DNA of 6,154 nt from the NCBI GenBank assembly GCA_016871135.1, contig VFZQ01000350.1:1-6154 (forward strand). The letters run 5' to 3'. The notes under the pieces were generated by a model. That model did no database searches. It was given only the letters and a program-made list of their open reading frames with translations, and had not been told where the DNA came from. How positions within the stretch are numbered: position 1 is the stretch's first letter; every line of letters starts with the position of its first letter. Below, piece by piece: positions 1 through 5,118 of this stretch. The position numbers and the translations under genes are program-made. This DNA comes from Acidobacteriota bacterium (GTDB taxonomy: Bacteria > Acidobacteriota > Terriglobia > Bryobacterales > Bryobacteraceae).

Positions 1-40
1 GGTGGTGCTAAACCACGGGGCCGCGCCAGCGACCCCAACC

Positions 41-57
41 AGCCGCTTTGAGCGGCT
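41..57. repeat. Short perfect hairpin, 7-bp stem
   Basis: AGCCGCT (41-47) and AGCGGCT (51-57) form a perfect 7-bp stem with a 3-base loop. No T-run follows on either strand, so it is a poor intrinsic terminator. It sits five bases from a larger hairpin at 62-94; the pair resembles REP-type intergenic palindromes, but copy number elsewhere in the genome cannot be judged from here. Confidence 0.5.
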
Positions 58-61
58 CACG

Positions 62-94
62 AACGAAGGCCCCCGGCTCTGCCGGGGGATCGTT
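62..94. repeat. Compound GC-rich hairpin, REP-like or terminator-like
   Basis: CCCCCGGC (70-77) and GCCGGGGG (81-88) form an 8-bp GC-only stem closed by TCT. Outside a small asymmetric internal loop (AGG against A), AACGA (62-66) pairs with TCGTT (90-94), so 13 base pairs are possible in all. The fold is stable on either strand, but no U-tract follows it on either side. Possibilities are a dispersed REP-like palindrome, a Rho-dependent or bidirectional termination aid, or an RNA-stabilising 3' structure. Confidence 0.55.
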
Positions 95-102
95 ACCCAC
101 GA

Positions 103-156
103 TCAGCGCGGTTGCGACCGCTGCCAAGGCACCCGTAGAATTGTTTGCAGTACCAT
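103..156 (-). CDS. Possible 17-residue mini-ORF with a good ribosome binding site
   Basis: On the minus strand an ATG at 156-154 is preceded by AGGTGA (162-167) at a 5-base spacing, which is a near-ideal Shine-Dalgarno arrangement. The frame then runs for only 17 codons (MVLQTILRVPWQRSQPR) to a TGA at 105-103. It lies about 80 bases downstream of the TATAAT box at 240-245 and just upstream of the strong hairpin at 62-94, a layout that would suit a leader peptide. A second minus-strand frame is also open here, from a TAG near 218 to a TAG near the window edge (about 68 codons, no ATG, with a stretch GALAAVATALIVGND), so a frameshifted or non-ATG-started gene is possible. No family is recognised, and chance remains a fair explanation. 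Confidence 0.2.
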   Translation of the reverse strand: MVLQTILRVPWQRSQPR

Positions 157-176
157 TGTTTTCACCTGTCGCCCAG

Positions 177-194
177 AAGGGCAAATTGCCTTTT
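177..194 (+). terminator. Weak hairpin with short T-run, possible terminator
   Basis: AAGGGCA (177-183) pairs with TGCCTTT (187-193), including one G-T wobble, around a 3-base loop and is followed by one more T. The core GGCAAATTGCC is an 11-base near-palindrome. The T-run overlaps the stem arm, so termination would be weak, and no confident plus-strand gene lies upstream. It could equally be an operator-like palindrome within the leftward leader. Confidence 0.2.
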
Positions 195-235
195 GGTGTG
201 ATCCTCGGAGGACTCTACTACCAGTAAGGCTTCTG

Positions 236-285
236 CCCTATTATAGGGTCCGCCTAGTGTACCACAGGCATAGGGTTTTGCCTAG
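236..285 (-). promoter_or_regulatory. Leftward promoter-like region with palindrome and direct repeats
   Basis: On the minus strand a perfect TATAAT occupies 245-240, at the centre of the palindrome CCCTAT-T-ATAGGG (236-248). At the expected -35 distance (about 263-269) there is only GCCTGTGG, which is unlike TTGACA, so an activator or an alternative sigma factor would be needed. Two copies of a related unit, ATAGGGTccGCCTAG (243-257) and ATAGGGTtttGCCTAG (270-285), flank that position. Such an arrangement could be tandem activator or repressor sites beside a -10 box. Transcription would start near 233 and leave the window on the left. A chance TATAAT cannot be excluded. Confidence 0.35.
243..285. 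repeat. Tandem imperfect direct repeat ATAGGGT..GCCTAG
   Basis: Two copies begin 27 bases apart: 243-257 and 270-285. They share ATAGGGT and GCCTAG and differ by a 1-base indel and substitutions in the 2-3 bases between. Further matches follow, with CAGG at 265-268 and 294-297, and a third partial half-site CCCTAG lies at 302-307. The CTAG cores are at 254-257, 282-285 and 304-307. This fits multiple binding sites for one regulator, but the regulator is not identifiable from the sequence. Confidence 0.4.
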
Positions 286-449
286 AGAAATCTCAGGTGT
301 TCCCTAGATTGGGGTAAGGTCCTTCTGGTCAAGAGGTTAGGACCGGGAAAGAAATGGCGAAAGAAACGCAGCCACTCTTCTTTGCACGCCATTACTAACA
401 GGAAGCGGTCTATTCCGGGTGCATGAATTTGCGCCAGGGAACCGTCCAC
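282..449 (-). CDS. Possible small hypothetical ORF, 55 residues from a GTG
   Basis: A minus-strand frame is open for 71 codons between an in-frame TAG at 500-498 and a TAG at 284-282. Possible starts are GTG at 449 (55 residues) and ATG at 392 (36 residues); neither has a convincing Shine-Dalgarno sequence. The predicted C-terminal half is aromatic and basic, containing ACKEEWLRFFRHFF. No family is recognised. It follows the DUF1501 gene on the same strand after about 98 bases. The imperfect inverted repeat at 353-393 falls inside it and the promoter-like region begins at its end, so this may instead be a non-coding structured RNA or a degraded gene. An open frame of this length is only mildly unexpected by chance. 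Confidence 0.2.
   Translation of the reverse strand: MDGSLAQIHAPGIDRFLLVMACKEEWLRFFRHFFPGPNLLTRRTLPQSREHLRFL
353..393. repeat. Long imperfect inverted repeat (13 bp with a 3-base bulge)
   Basis: AATGGCG (353-359) pairs with CGCCATT (387-393), and directly inside it AAAGAA (360-365) pairs with TTCTTT (378-383). A 3-base bulge (GCA, 384-386) and a 12-base loop complete the structure. Thirteen base pairs with one bulge are unlikely to be coincidental in a segment of this size. It may be an RNA stem-loop in the operon's 3' region, a small-RNA fold, or the remnant of a small mobile repeat. Confidence 0.5.
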
Positions 450-490
450 GACGCTGCCGTTCGTTTCCGATTCGGGAGTCGTCGTTCTAA

Positions 491-500
491 TAGTTAACTA
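491..500. repeat. Perfect 10-bp palindrome TAGTTAACTA
   Basis: TAGTT and AACTA are exact inverse halves with no spacer, in the AT-rich island at 485-525 just past the DUF1501 stop. It could be a protein-binding site, but a 10-bp AT-rich palindrome is a weak signal by itself. Confidence 0.3.
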
Positions 501-507
501 ACCAAGT

Positions 508-536
508 ATATTTTCGGTAATATGCGGCCAACCGCA
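508..536 (-). terminator. Candidate terminator region after the DUF1501 gene
   Basis: On the minus strand, starting 11 bases past the TAA stop, TGCGG (536-532) pairs with CCGCA (527-523) around a TTGG loop. It is followed by the AT-rich sequence TATTACCGAAAATATACTT, in which ATATT (508-512) and AATAT (519-523) can form a second, alternative stem. The position is right for the end of the operon. The stem is only 5 bp and there is no proper U-tract, so this is weak as an intrinsic terminator and termination may depend on Rho. Confidence 0.3.
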
Positions 537-547
537 GGGCCGAGATG

Positions 548-1990
548 TTAGGAACGAATGATGCCTTTCACGACATGTGCCTCTTCGACGCCGGTTAGGC
601 GTTGATCGAGGCCCTGATACTTGTAGGTGAAGCGGCGGTGATCGATGCCGAGATTGTGCATGAGCGTCGCCTGGAAGTCTCGCACATGGACCGGATCCCG
701 AACGATGTTATAGCTGAAGTCGTCCGTCTCGCCCCAGACCACTCCGGGTTTGAAGCCACCGCCTGCCGCCCAAAGCGAAAAGCAGCGCGGATGATGATCG
801 CGGCCGTACATGTCCTTGGTCAACTTCCCTTGCGAGTAAATCGTGCGGCCAAATTCGCCGCCCCAAATCACAACCGTCTCGTCGAGCATGCCGCGTGACT
901 TGAGATCCTGAACCAAGCCGTACAGCGCCTGATCGACATCCTTGCATTGCGCGGGCAGAATTTCGGGCACGTCGTTATGCACGTCCCAACCACGCATGTA
1001 GAGCTGAATGAACCGAACACCGCGTTCGGCGAGCCGGCGCGCCATCAGTGCCTGATTGGCAAATGTGCCGGGCTTCTTGGCCGCCTCACCGTAGAGCTTG
1101 TAGGTGCTTTCGGGCTCCTTGGAAAGATTGGTCAGGTCGGGCACCGAAGTCTGCATGCGAAACGCCATTTCGTACTGCTCGATGCGGGCCTTGGTCTCCG
1201 CGTCGCCGAGCTTGTCGTAGGTCATCTGATTCAACTCGCCAAGGGAGTCGAGCATGCGGCGGCGTGTCTTTCCATCGACGCCGTCGGGATTGTTGATGTA
1301 GAGAACCGGATCGCCGCCCGAGCGCAGCGCAACACCGGCGTACTGCGCGGAGAGAAATCCCGCCGACCAGAGCTTCGCCGAGATCGCCTGGACGTTGGCT
1401 TTCGGATGGGTGTGATTCGCGTTGAGAACCACAAACGACGGCAGGTCCTTGTTCATGCTGCCGAGTCCATAGGCCGCCCACGAGCCGGTGCACGGCTTGC
1501 CGGCGATCATCGAGCCGGTTTGAATGAATGTAATTGCCGGTTCGTGGTTAATCGCCTCGGTGTGCATCGACTTGATGATGGTGATGTCGTCGGCCATCTT
1601 CGTGGTCCACGGTAGGATGTCGCTGATCCAGGCGCCGGATCTTCCGTGTTGCGCGAACTTGAAGACGGTGGGCGCGATCGGAAAACGCGCCTGCCCGGAG
1701 GTCATCGTCGTCAGACGCTGGCCGTTGCGGATCGACTCGGGCAGATCCTTGTCGAAATACTCCTGCATCTTCGGCTTCCAGTCGAAGAGATCCATCTGCG
1801 GCGGAGAGCCGACCATGTGCAGCCAAATCACTCGCTTGGCTTTCGGAGCGAAGTGCGGCAGCGCCGGCAATCCTCCTTCCGCGCCTTCAAGCAGCGACGC
1901 GAGAGCGATGCCGCCAACACCTTGCGCGGAGCGTTTCAACAACTGGCGGCGCGTTGCGACGCGTACGGACTCATCGATTGGGTGCATCAT
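548..1990 (-). CDS. DUF1501 family protein, Tat-exported, alkaline-phosphatase-like superfamily
   Basis: This 480-residue protein is close to the usual full length of the DUF1501 (PF07394) family. Residues 1-35 carry a twin-arginine signal: R14-R15-Q-L-L-K followed by a hydrophobic stretch (GVGGIALASLL), so it is likely exported folded by the Tat system. Family landmarks occur in order: HMVGSPPQMDLFDWKP at 58-73, SMHTEAINHEPA at 141-152, GSWAAYGLGS at 169-178, W335-D-V-H338, WGGEFGRT at 376-383, GRDHHP at 396-401, and a Gly-rich block with GETDD ending at 424. The family is related to the alkaline phosphatase/sulfatase superfamily, so I infer that the conserved Asp/His sets (D336/H338, D398-H400) bind metal. 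The substrate is unknown. The start was chosen at 1990 because it puts the RR motif near the N-terminus and forms an ATGA overlap with the preceding gene; an in-frame ATG at 2083 would place 31 unrelated residues before it. The stop is TAA. Confidence 0.93.
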   Translation of the reverse strand: MMHPIDESVRVATRRQLLKRSAQGVGGIALASLLEGAEGGLPALPHFAPKAKRVIWLHMVGSPPQMDLFDWKPKMQEYFDKDLPESIRNGQRLTTMTSGQARFPIAPTVFKFAQHGRSGAWISDILPWTTKMADDITIIKSMHTEAINHEPAITFIQTGSMIAGKPCTGSWAAYGLGSMNKDLPSFVVLNANHTHPKANVQAISAKLWSAGFLSAQYAGVALRSGGDPVLYINNPDGVDGKTRRRMLDSLGELNQMTYDKLGDAETKARIEQYEMAFRMQTSVPDLTNLSKEPESTYKLYGEAAKKPGTFANQALMARRLAERGVRFIQLYMRGWDVHNDVPEILPAQCKDVDQALYGLVQDLKSRGMLDETVVIWGGEFGRTIYSQGKLTKDMYGRDHHPRCFSLWAAGGGFKPGVVWGETDDFSYNIVRDPVHVRDFQATLMHNLGIDHRRFTYKYQGLDQRLTGVEEAHVVKGIIRS

Positions 1991-2004
1991 TTGTTCAACG
2001 CCTC
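1987..2004 (-). promoter_or_regulatory. ATGA stop/start overlap with upstream GAGG ribosome binding site
   Basis: The minus strand reads ATGATG at 1990-1985, and the TGA stop of the cytochrome/DUF1553 gene is at 1989-1987, inside it. The first ATG therefore overlaps the stop as ATGA. GAGG lies at 2004-2001, ten bases before the ATG and within the end of the upstream gene. This geometry indicates translational coupling and near-stoichiometric synthesis of the two products. The second ATG (1987-1985) is an alternative start shorter by one residue. Confidence 0.8.
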
Positions 2005-5000
2005 GTCGAGATTCATCACTTGGCTTGCGACCATGGTCCAGGCCGCGAGTTCGGCGGGAGAAAGTTTCGCGTCGACCGGCCATTCGCCCGTCGCGATCAA
2101 CTTCTTCGCCTCATCCGGTTTTGCGTCGTAATGCGATAGCAAGTCGCGATGCGCGGCGCGGACAATTCCGCGTTCGCGTTCTTCAAACGGCCTTGCGAGC
2201 ACGCGCGCCGTGATAAAGTTCAGCCGGTCGTCGAAGTCGCTCTTCGGCAGCTTCATCGCATGTTCGGCGAGCACGCGGGCGGCCTCGACGAACTGCACAT
2301 CGTTCAGCGTAACGAGCGCTTGCAGCGGCGTGTTGGTTCGTTCGCGTCGAACCGTGCAAACTTCGCGGGTGGGCGCGTTGAAAATGTCCATCGACGACGG
2401 CGGCGCGCTGCGTTTCCAGAACGTGTACATCGATCGGCGGTACAGTTTTTCGCCGTGATCCTGCTTATAGAAACGCGTGTTCGAACCCAGCATCGCGACG
2501 GTTTCCCAGATGCCGTTCGGCTGATACGGTTTGACGCTTGGGCCGCCCATGTTCTTCACAAGCAGGCCGCTGGCTTCGAGCGCGCTGTCGCGGATTACCT
2601 CGCCATCCATACGGAAACGCGGGCCGCGGGAGAGCAGCAGGTTCTCGGGATCCTTCTTGCGCTTTTCATCATCGGTGATCGCGGCCTGGCGGTACGCCGA
2701 ACTCGTAACGATCATGCGGACCAGCTTGCCAACGTCCCAGCCCGATTCGCGGAATTCGATGGCGAGCCAATCGAGCAGTTCGGGGTGCGTTGGCGGCAGG
2801 CCTTGGGCGCCAAAGTCTTCGGAACTCTTGACGATGCCCGTGCCGAAAAATTCCTGCCAGAATCGATTGACTGTAACGCGCGCCATGGTCGGATGCTTGG
2901 GATCGACGAGCCATTTCGCTAGGCCCATGCGGTTGCGCGGAAGATCGGCCGGCATTGTGCCGAGGATCGACGGCGGTCCGGCGTTGACCTTGTCGCGCGG
3001 CTGATCGTACATACCGCGGAACAAGATGTGCGCCTCGGGATCCTTGTCCTTGATTTCGTTCATCACATGCGTGACGGGCGATCGGCGCGCGATGGCGCGC
3101 TGCTCGCCGATTTTCGCCAACCACTGCGTCGACAGCTTTTGCCAGTGTTTGTCGCTGCGATTTAAGTAGGCCAGTTCCAGTGTTTCGCGTGCCGGGCCTT
3201 CGGGTGCCTTGCCCGAAGCGAGCGCTTTTTCAAGCGAGAGCCAACCGGAAAGCAGTTCGACTTCGTCGTCGCGCAGTTCGCGGTCGATGACGCGCAGTTC
3301 TTGGATGCGGCCGTCTTCGAAGAACCGTTTGTTGCCGTCGGAAGCCAGGCGCAGCGGCGCTTGCGCGATCGTCGACCCTTCGACGATTCCGTAACCGGTG
3401 CTAGTATTCGATTCGGTGTACTGCACCTTGCCGTTGACGAACATCGTCAGGCCCTTGTAATCTCGGCTGCCGTCGAATGTCACGGTGATGTGATGCCACG
3501 CGCCGGCCTTCAAGCGAACGGTCTGGCCGGTGCGGATGAGGAGTAGATTATCCTCGACGCCGCCGTAGAGTTGGAAGCGGGGGCGTCGCGCGTCGAAATC
3601 GAGCATCCAACCGCGCAGGATGTTTTTCTTCGTGTCGAGCCGGTCGATTTTCGACGCGACCACGAAATCGCCCTCTGTTTTTGGCAAATAGACCCAGGCG
3701 GCGATTGTGAATGGCTTACGGCTGTCGAGGTCGGCCTTCAAATTCGGCAGTTCCAGTGACTTCGACTTTGCGAATTGAATTGATTCGGTGCCTGGCGCGG
3801 CGCCTTCGGCCCTATTGACGCCGTCGGGAAGGCTGACCGGGGCGGTTGCTACGAAACGAGGCTGCATCCCTTTGAAAAGCTGTGGAAAACTTTTGAATTT
3901 TCCACCGTTTATCCACTTCTCGAACGCGGGGTGGGCAATTTTTTTATGCCGCTCGCGGAGCGCGCGAAGATCCTTTTCTTCCTGTTGTACGGCAAGCCAT
4001 CGCGTGCGGTCGCGATCGGACGGAACGACGATTACGGGTGGTGTGTCGTGAATATTTCCGTCCATCGCCTTCTGCGTCGTGTTCCGGAAATAGGCCGCCA
4101 TCTGGTAAAACTCGCGCTGCGTGATGGGGTCGAACTTGTGATCGTGGCAGGTGGCGCATCCGATCGTAAGGCCCATGAATACAGCGCCGGTTGTATCGAC
4201 ACGATCCTTGGCGTAGACCGCGGCGACTTCTTCGTCAATCGATCCGCCTTCGTTCGTCGTAATGTTGCAGCGATGGAAACCGGTCGCGGCGAGTTGATCG
4301 ATGCTCGGATTCGGCAGCAGATCGCCGGCGAGTTGCTCGATCGTGAACTGGTCGAAGGGCATGTTCTTGTTGAACGCTTTTATGACCCAGTCCCGATAGG
4401 GCCACATCTCGCGGTAATTATCGACGTGAATGCCGTGTGTGTCGGCGTAGCGAGCCGCATCGAGCCAGTAGCGCGCGCGGTGTTCGCCGTACTGCGGCAT
4501 CGCCATGAACTTGTCCACGAGTCTTTCGTAAGCGTTAGGCGCCGCGTCCTTTACGAACGCCTCGACGTCGGCGGGCGCGGGCGGAAGACCGGTGAGGTCG
4601 AAACTCAATCTCCTGGCGAGCGTGCGGCGATCGGCTTCGGGAGCGGGCTTGATGCCTTCGCTTTCAAGGCGTGCAAGGAGGAATCGGTCGATCGGCGTGC
4701 GTGCCCAGTTGGCATCGCGAGGCGCCGGTGTTTGCGGGCGTTCCGGCGCGATAAAGGCCCAATGTTGCTTATAGGTTGCGCCCTCATTGATCCACCGTTT
4801 TAGCGTGGCCTTCTGTGCGTCGGTGATCGTCTTGTGCATCCGCTCGGGAGGCATTCGCAGCGCCGCGTTTGTGTGATTGATGCGCTGCCAGAGTTTGCTC
4901 TCTTCGGGTTTGCCGGCGATCACCGCGGAGCCGGGAACGTCGAGACGCAAATTCGCCATGCGCGTGGCCTTGTCTGGGCCATGGCACGCATAACAGGCAT

Positions 5001-5091
5001 CGGACAGAATCGGGCGGACTTCGCGCTGGAAGTCGACGGGTTTCGTTTGCGCAAAGACGGAGGCGCTGACGAGAAGCAGTGCGGGGCGCAT
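1987..5091 (-). CDS. PSCyt1-DUF1549-LamG-DUF1553 (PSD1) exported cytochrome c protein
   Basis: This 1034-residue protein has the planctomycete cytochrome architecture. Residues 1-14 form a short Sec signal peptide (probable cleavage VFA|QT). About 20-105 is a planctomycete cytochrome c domain (PF07635-like) with heme motif C33-Y-A-C36-H37 and a likely distal Met at L-R-M80-P-P. About 130-345 is DUF1549 (PF07583), ending with a second CxxCH motif, GC312ATC315H316DHKFDP. About 435-620 is a LamG/concanavalin-like beta-sandwich insert (FTIAAWVYLP, GAWHHITVTFDG, MFVNGK). About 715-990 is DUF1553 (PF07587) with MARVTVNRFWQEFFGTGIV and RERTNTPLQALVTLND. It is probably exported and may carry heme c; LamG suggests binding of a glycan or other polymer. 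No enzymatic activity has been established for the family as far as I know. The only plausible start is 5091: an in-frame TAG lies three codons upstream and the next Met is residue 45. It forms a pair with the downstream DUF1501 gene. Confidence 0.93.
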   Translation of the reverse strand: MRPALLLVSASVFAQTKPVDFQREVRPILSDACYACHGPDKATRMANLRLDVPGSAVIAGKPEESKLWQRINHTNAALRMPPERMHKTITDAQKATLKRWINEGATYKQHWAFIAPERPQTPAPRDANWARTPIDRFLLARLESEGIKPAPEADRRTLARRLSFDLTGLPPAPADVEAFVKDAAPNAYERLVDKFMAMPQYGEHRARYWLDAARYADTHGIHVDNYREMWPYRDWVIKAFNKNMPFDQFTIEQLAGDLLPNPSIDQLAATGFHRCNITTNEGGSIDEEVAAVYAKDRVDTTGAVFMGLTIGCATCHDHKFDPITQREFYQMAAYFRNTTQKAMDGNIHDTPPVIVVPSDRDRTRWLAVQQEEKDLRALRERHKKIAHPAFEKWINGGKFKSFPQLFKGMQPRFVATAPVSLPDGVNRAEGAAPGTESIQFAKSKSLELPNLKADLDSRKPFTIAAWVYLPKTEGDFVVASKIDRLDTKKNILRGWMLDFDARRPRFQLYGGVEDNLLLIRTGQTVRLKAGAWHHITVTFDGSRDYKGLTMFVNGKVQYTESNTSTGYGIVEGSTIAQAPLRLASDGNKRFFEDGRIQELRVIDRELRDDEVELLSGWLSLEKALASGKAPEGPARETLELAYLNRSDKHWQKLSTQWLAKIGEQRAIARRSPVTHVMNEIKDKDPEAHILFRGMYDQPRDKVNAGPPSILGTMPADLPRNRMGLAKWLVDPKHPTMARVTVNRFWQEFFGTGIVKSSEDFGAQGLPPTHPELLDWLAIEFRESGWDVGKLVRMIVTSSAYRQAAITDDEKRKKDPENLLLSRGPRFRMDGEVIRDSALEASGLLVKNMGGPSVKPYQPNGIWETVAMLGSNTRFYKQDHGEKLYRRSMYTFWKRSAPPSSMDIFNAPTREVCTVRRERTNTPLQALVTLNDVQFVEAARVLAEHAMKLPKSDFDDRLNFITARVLARPFEERERGIVRAAHRDLLSHYDAKPDEAKKLIATGEWPVDAKLSPAELAAWTMVASQVMNLDEALNK

Positions 5092-5118
5092 GAGGTTCTA
5101 CTCATGATATCGGAAGCG
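5092..5118 (-). other. 27-bp gap between methyltransferase and cytochrome genes
   Basis: Only 27 bases separate the TAG stop at 5121-5119 from the ATG at 5091. There is no terminator hairpin and no room for a complete promoter, so the two genes are probably co-transcribed, unless a promoter lies inside the methyltransferase gene. The bases before the ATG (GAGTAGAACCTC) contain only a weak GAG as a Shine-Dalgarno candidate. Confidence 0.6.

Larger units (their letters stand above)
1..547. other. Left intergenic region, rich in inverted repeats, no recognised gene
   Basis: This stretch lies downstream of the DUF1501 stop codon and holds no ORF that I can assign to a family. Its base composition is mixed: roughly 1-125 is GC-rich with compact hairpins, while 485-525 is clearly AT-rich compared with the genes. 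Inverted repeats are seen at 2-16, 41-57, 62-94, 177-193, 236-248, 318-344, 353-393, 448-485, 491-500, 508-523 and 523-536. Several are short enough to arise by chance; 62-94 and 353-393 are the least likely to be chance. A leftward promoter-like segment lies at 240-285. The most economical reading is the 3' untranslated and terminator region of the minus-strand operon, followed by a regulatory region for a leftward gene outside the window. Confidence 0.6.

Noticed and set aside
70..88. GC hairpin as a canonical Rho-independent terminator
   Set aside because: The stem is strong but no U-tract follows on either strand, so it was listed as a repeat or structure.
2..307. Plus-strand ORF of 101 residues at the left edge
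   Set aside because: It runs through several hairpins and the repeat region, is rich in Arg and Cys with no recognisable domain, and has no visible start signals. It may be an edge fragment but I cannot support it.
236..307. CRISPR-like spaced repeats
   Set aside because: There are only two copies of a roughly 15-base imperfect unit with a 12-base gap; far too short and too few for a CRISPR array.
947..1615. Plus-strand ORF of 222 residues
   Set aside because: It lies wholly antisense to the well-supported DUF1501 gene, has no recognisable family features, and is explained by GC-rich codon shadowing.
1991..2083. In-frame ATG at 2083 as the start of the DUF1501 gene
   Set aside because: It adds 31 basic residues before the twin-arginine signal and overlaps the upstream gene by about 97 bases. 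The ATG at 1990 has a GAGG site and the typical ATGA overlap.
2149..2922. Plus-strand ORF of 257 residues
   Set aside because: It is antisense to DUF1553; no motif, no plausible ribosome binding site context, and typical shadow composition.
3931..4803. Plus-strand ORF of 290 residues
   Set aside because: It is antisense to the DUF1549 and cytochrome-domain part of the large gene, where the minus frame carries all conserved motifs; the plus frame shows none.
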